This document shows positions 57,416-58,614 of a stretch of DNA of 58,614 nt, in pieces. Under the pieces are notes generated by a model. The model was not told the DNA's origin, made no database searches, and saw only the letters and a program-made list of their open reading frames with translations. Positions within the stretch are counted from its first letter, which is position 1. Each line of letters begins with the position of its first letter. The position numbers and the translations under genes are program-made. The stretch is from an uncultured bacterium (GTDB taxonomy: Bacteria; Nitrospirota; Thermodesulfovibrionia; Thermodesulfovibrionales; Dissulfurispiraceae), in NCBI GenBank assembly GCA_937949555.1, contig CALEDV010000005.1, positions 1-58,614 of the forward strand, written 5' to 3'.

Positions 57416-57454
57416 AACTTATTCTATTGTATCTTCAAAGATTATTTAATGGAC

Positions 57455-57478
57455 AATAAAAATTGTAATATTTTTATT
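57455..57478. promoter_or_regulatory. AT-rich perfect inverted repeat before the zupT-like gene
   Basis: AATAAAAAT (57455-57463) and ATTTTTATT (57470-57478) with a 6-bp spacer, 31 bp upstream of the GTG start. It could be a metal-regulator operator (Zur/Fur-like in symmetry, not in known consensus) or a weak stem after the regulator gene. Confidence 0.35.
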
Positions 57479-57509
57479 CTCAAATGCCCATTCTTATTGA
57501 GATAAATCA

Positions 57510-58328
57510 GTGAATAATACAGTGGACAGCAATGTGCTTTTTGCCTTGACTCTTACGTTGCTCGCAGGACTATCCACAGGGATTGGCAGCTTTATAGGTT
57601 TGCTGTCAAAGAGGTTTAATCCCAGGGTATTGACTGTATCCTTAGGGTTTTCTGCAGGGGTTATGCTATATGTATCCTTTGTAGAGATCTTCGCAAAGGC
57701 AAGGGTATCGTTATCAAATGGTTTAGGGCAGAAAGAAGGATATATCCTGACAGTGGTTTCCTTTTTTGCTGGGATGTTTGTAATAGCGCTCATTGATAAG
57801 TTAGTCCCATCCTATGAAAATCCCCATGAATTAAATATAGAAGAGAAGATAGAAAGACTTGCCGAGCCAGAGAGGGGCAAGCTCATGCGTATGGGTGTCT
57901 TTTCAGCAGTGGCAATTGCGATACACAATTTTCCTGAAGGACTGGCAACTTTTATGAGTGCCCTGCAGAATCAGACCTTAGGAATTAGTATAGCAATTGC
58001 AATTGCTATACATAATATCCCTGAGGGTTTGGCTGTAGCAGCGCCAATATACTTTGCCACAAAGAGCAAAAAGAAGGCCTTTTTGCTCTCTTTTCTATCG
58101 GGTTTGGCTGAACCGATGGGTGCAATTATAGGATACTTTGCCCTTAGGGCATTATTTACAGATACCACCTTTGGAGTGGTATTTGCTGCTGTAGCAGGCA
58201 TAATGGTCTACATCTCCTTAGACGAATTACTACCCACAGCGGAAGAATACGGGGAGCACCATCTTGCAATAGGCGGATTGATTCTTGGGATGATCCTTAT
58301 GGCAGTAAGTCTTGTGCTGCTTGCATAA
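57510..58328 (+). CDS. ZIP-family metal transporter (ZupT-like)
   Basis: A 272-residue membrane protein with about eight helices. The metal-site motifs are clear: HNFPEGLATF and HNIPEGLAVA on two helices, plus EPMGAIIG. These match ZupT/ZIP transporters importing Zn2+, Fe2+ or other divalent cations. The start is GTG 57510 without a clear ribosome site; later starts are possible. It is separated from the NarL-like gene by 94 bp containing an AT-rich inverted repeat. Confidence 0.9.
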   Translation: MNNTVDSNVLFALTLTLLAGLSTGIGSFIGLLSKRFNPRVLTVSLGFSAGVMLYVSFVEIFAKARVSLSNGLGQKEGYILTVVSFFAGMFVIALIDKLVPSYENPHELNIEEKIERLAEPERGKLMRMGVFSAVAIAIHNFPEGLATFMSALQNQTLGISIAIAIAIHNIPEGLAVAAPIYFATKSKKKAFLLSFLSGLAEPMGAIIGYFALRALFTDTTFGVVFAAVAGIMVYISLDELLPTAEEYGEHHLAIGGLILGMILMAVSLVLLA

Positions 58329-58560
58329 TTGAGCTTAAAGACTTTGCTATATAGGGGCTGTAATCCTAAGACCAATCATCAGTGGATATTAGGAGTGTAG
58401 ATAATACCTCATTAATACCTTAATTCTTAATAAATCAAAACAACATTCCCTCAGTATAAGAACACTAAACAGAAGCAAATCAGACATTCTTCCAATAGGA
58501 AAAGGGACAGAAGGATGTTATTATTAAATCAAGAATAAAACAACACAGGAGGACAGGAAG

Positions 58561-58614
58561 ATGACAGCAACAATGGGACATAGGGAAGAGAAGGTTCAGT
58601 TAGGAAGGGCAGCG
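58561..58614 (+). CDS. Start of an unidentified gene (partial, C-terminus off right edge)
   Basis: ATG 58561 follows AGGAGGACAGGAAG, a strong ribosome site, and the frame stays open for 18 codons (MTATMGHREEKVQLGRAA) to the edge. The preceding 232 bp hold no gene and probably contain its promoter. Too little is visible for identification. Confidence 0.55.
   Translation, partial: MTATMGHREEKVQLGRAA

Overview
This 58.6 kb window reads as one chromosomal segment of a Gram-negative, respiring bacterium. LPS/O-antigen assembly genes, CMP-KDO synthetase, an outer-membrane barrel-type protein, a HypA/HypB hydrogenase maturation pair and a multiheme cytochrome/NrfD electron-transfer cluster all point that way. 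The mix (CcsB-type cytochrome c biogenesis, Ino1 with a CDP-alcohol phosphotransferase, a PKTIDND-type phosphofructokinase, many sensor kinases and c-di-GMP proteins) would suit Nitrospirota (Thermodesulfovibrionia-like) or a deltaproteobacterial-type lineage. That placement is an inference; no 16S or other decisive marker is present.

Layout. 0-0.5 kb: the 5' part of a repeat-rich nuclease-like gene leaving the left edge. 0.8-14.4 kb (minus strand): aconitase, then an O-antigen/LPS group (two family-2 glycosyltransferases, a truncated methyltransferase, O-antigen ligase, flippase, methyltransferase), a MobB-like NTPase, ccsB, hemA, argB and a GGDEF-EAL protein. 14.5-19.4 kb (plus): lysA-dapF-PilZ-dapA, a thioredoxin-fold protein lacking its cysteines, and gmd. 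19.4-34.1 kb (mostly minus): cation exchanger with tandem Usp, HU, Toprim and YraN proteins, PFK, TrmJ-like, a zinc dehydrogenase, pyrG, kdsB, tadA, hypBA, two small membrane proteins, a probable phosphatidylinositol-type lipid cassette, Hsp20 and a free-standing pyruvate-kinase C-domain protein; a gph-like HAD phosphatase is on plus.

34.3-43 kb is signalling: HD-GYP, a dCache-PAS histidine kinase, a CheY-like regulator and a 1139-residue hybrid kinase. 43.2-46.5 kb holds ligA, an unrecognised 86-residue protein, an amidohydrolase and a tRNA-Ser(GCU). 47.1-57.4 kb is the most distinctive part: a receiver protein, an M56-type membrane metallopeptidase with a membrane partner, two small membrane proteins, then a small multiheme cytochrome c, a Tat-exported four-cluster ferredoxin, an NrfD-type quinone-interacting subunit, a membrane-anchored 13-heme cytochrome, a cytochrome b and a NarX/NarL-type pair. 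This looks like a quinone-linked periplasmic electron-transfer module with its own regulators. The 13-heme protein carries a visible internal duplication of a four-heme unit. A ZupT-type transporter and the start of one more gene close the window.

Only one RNA gene was recognised. No CRISPR array, insertion sequence or prophage was seen.
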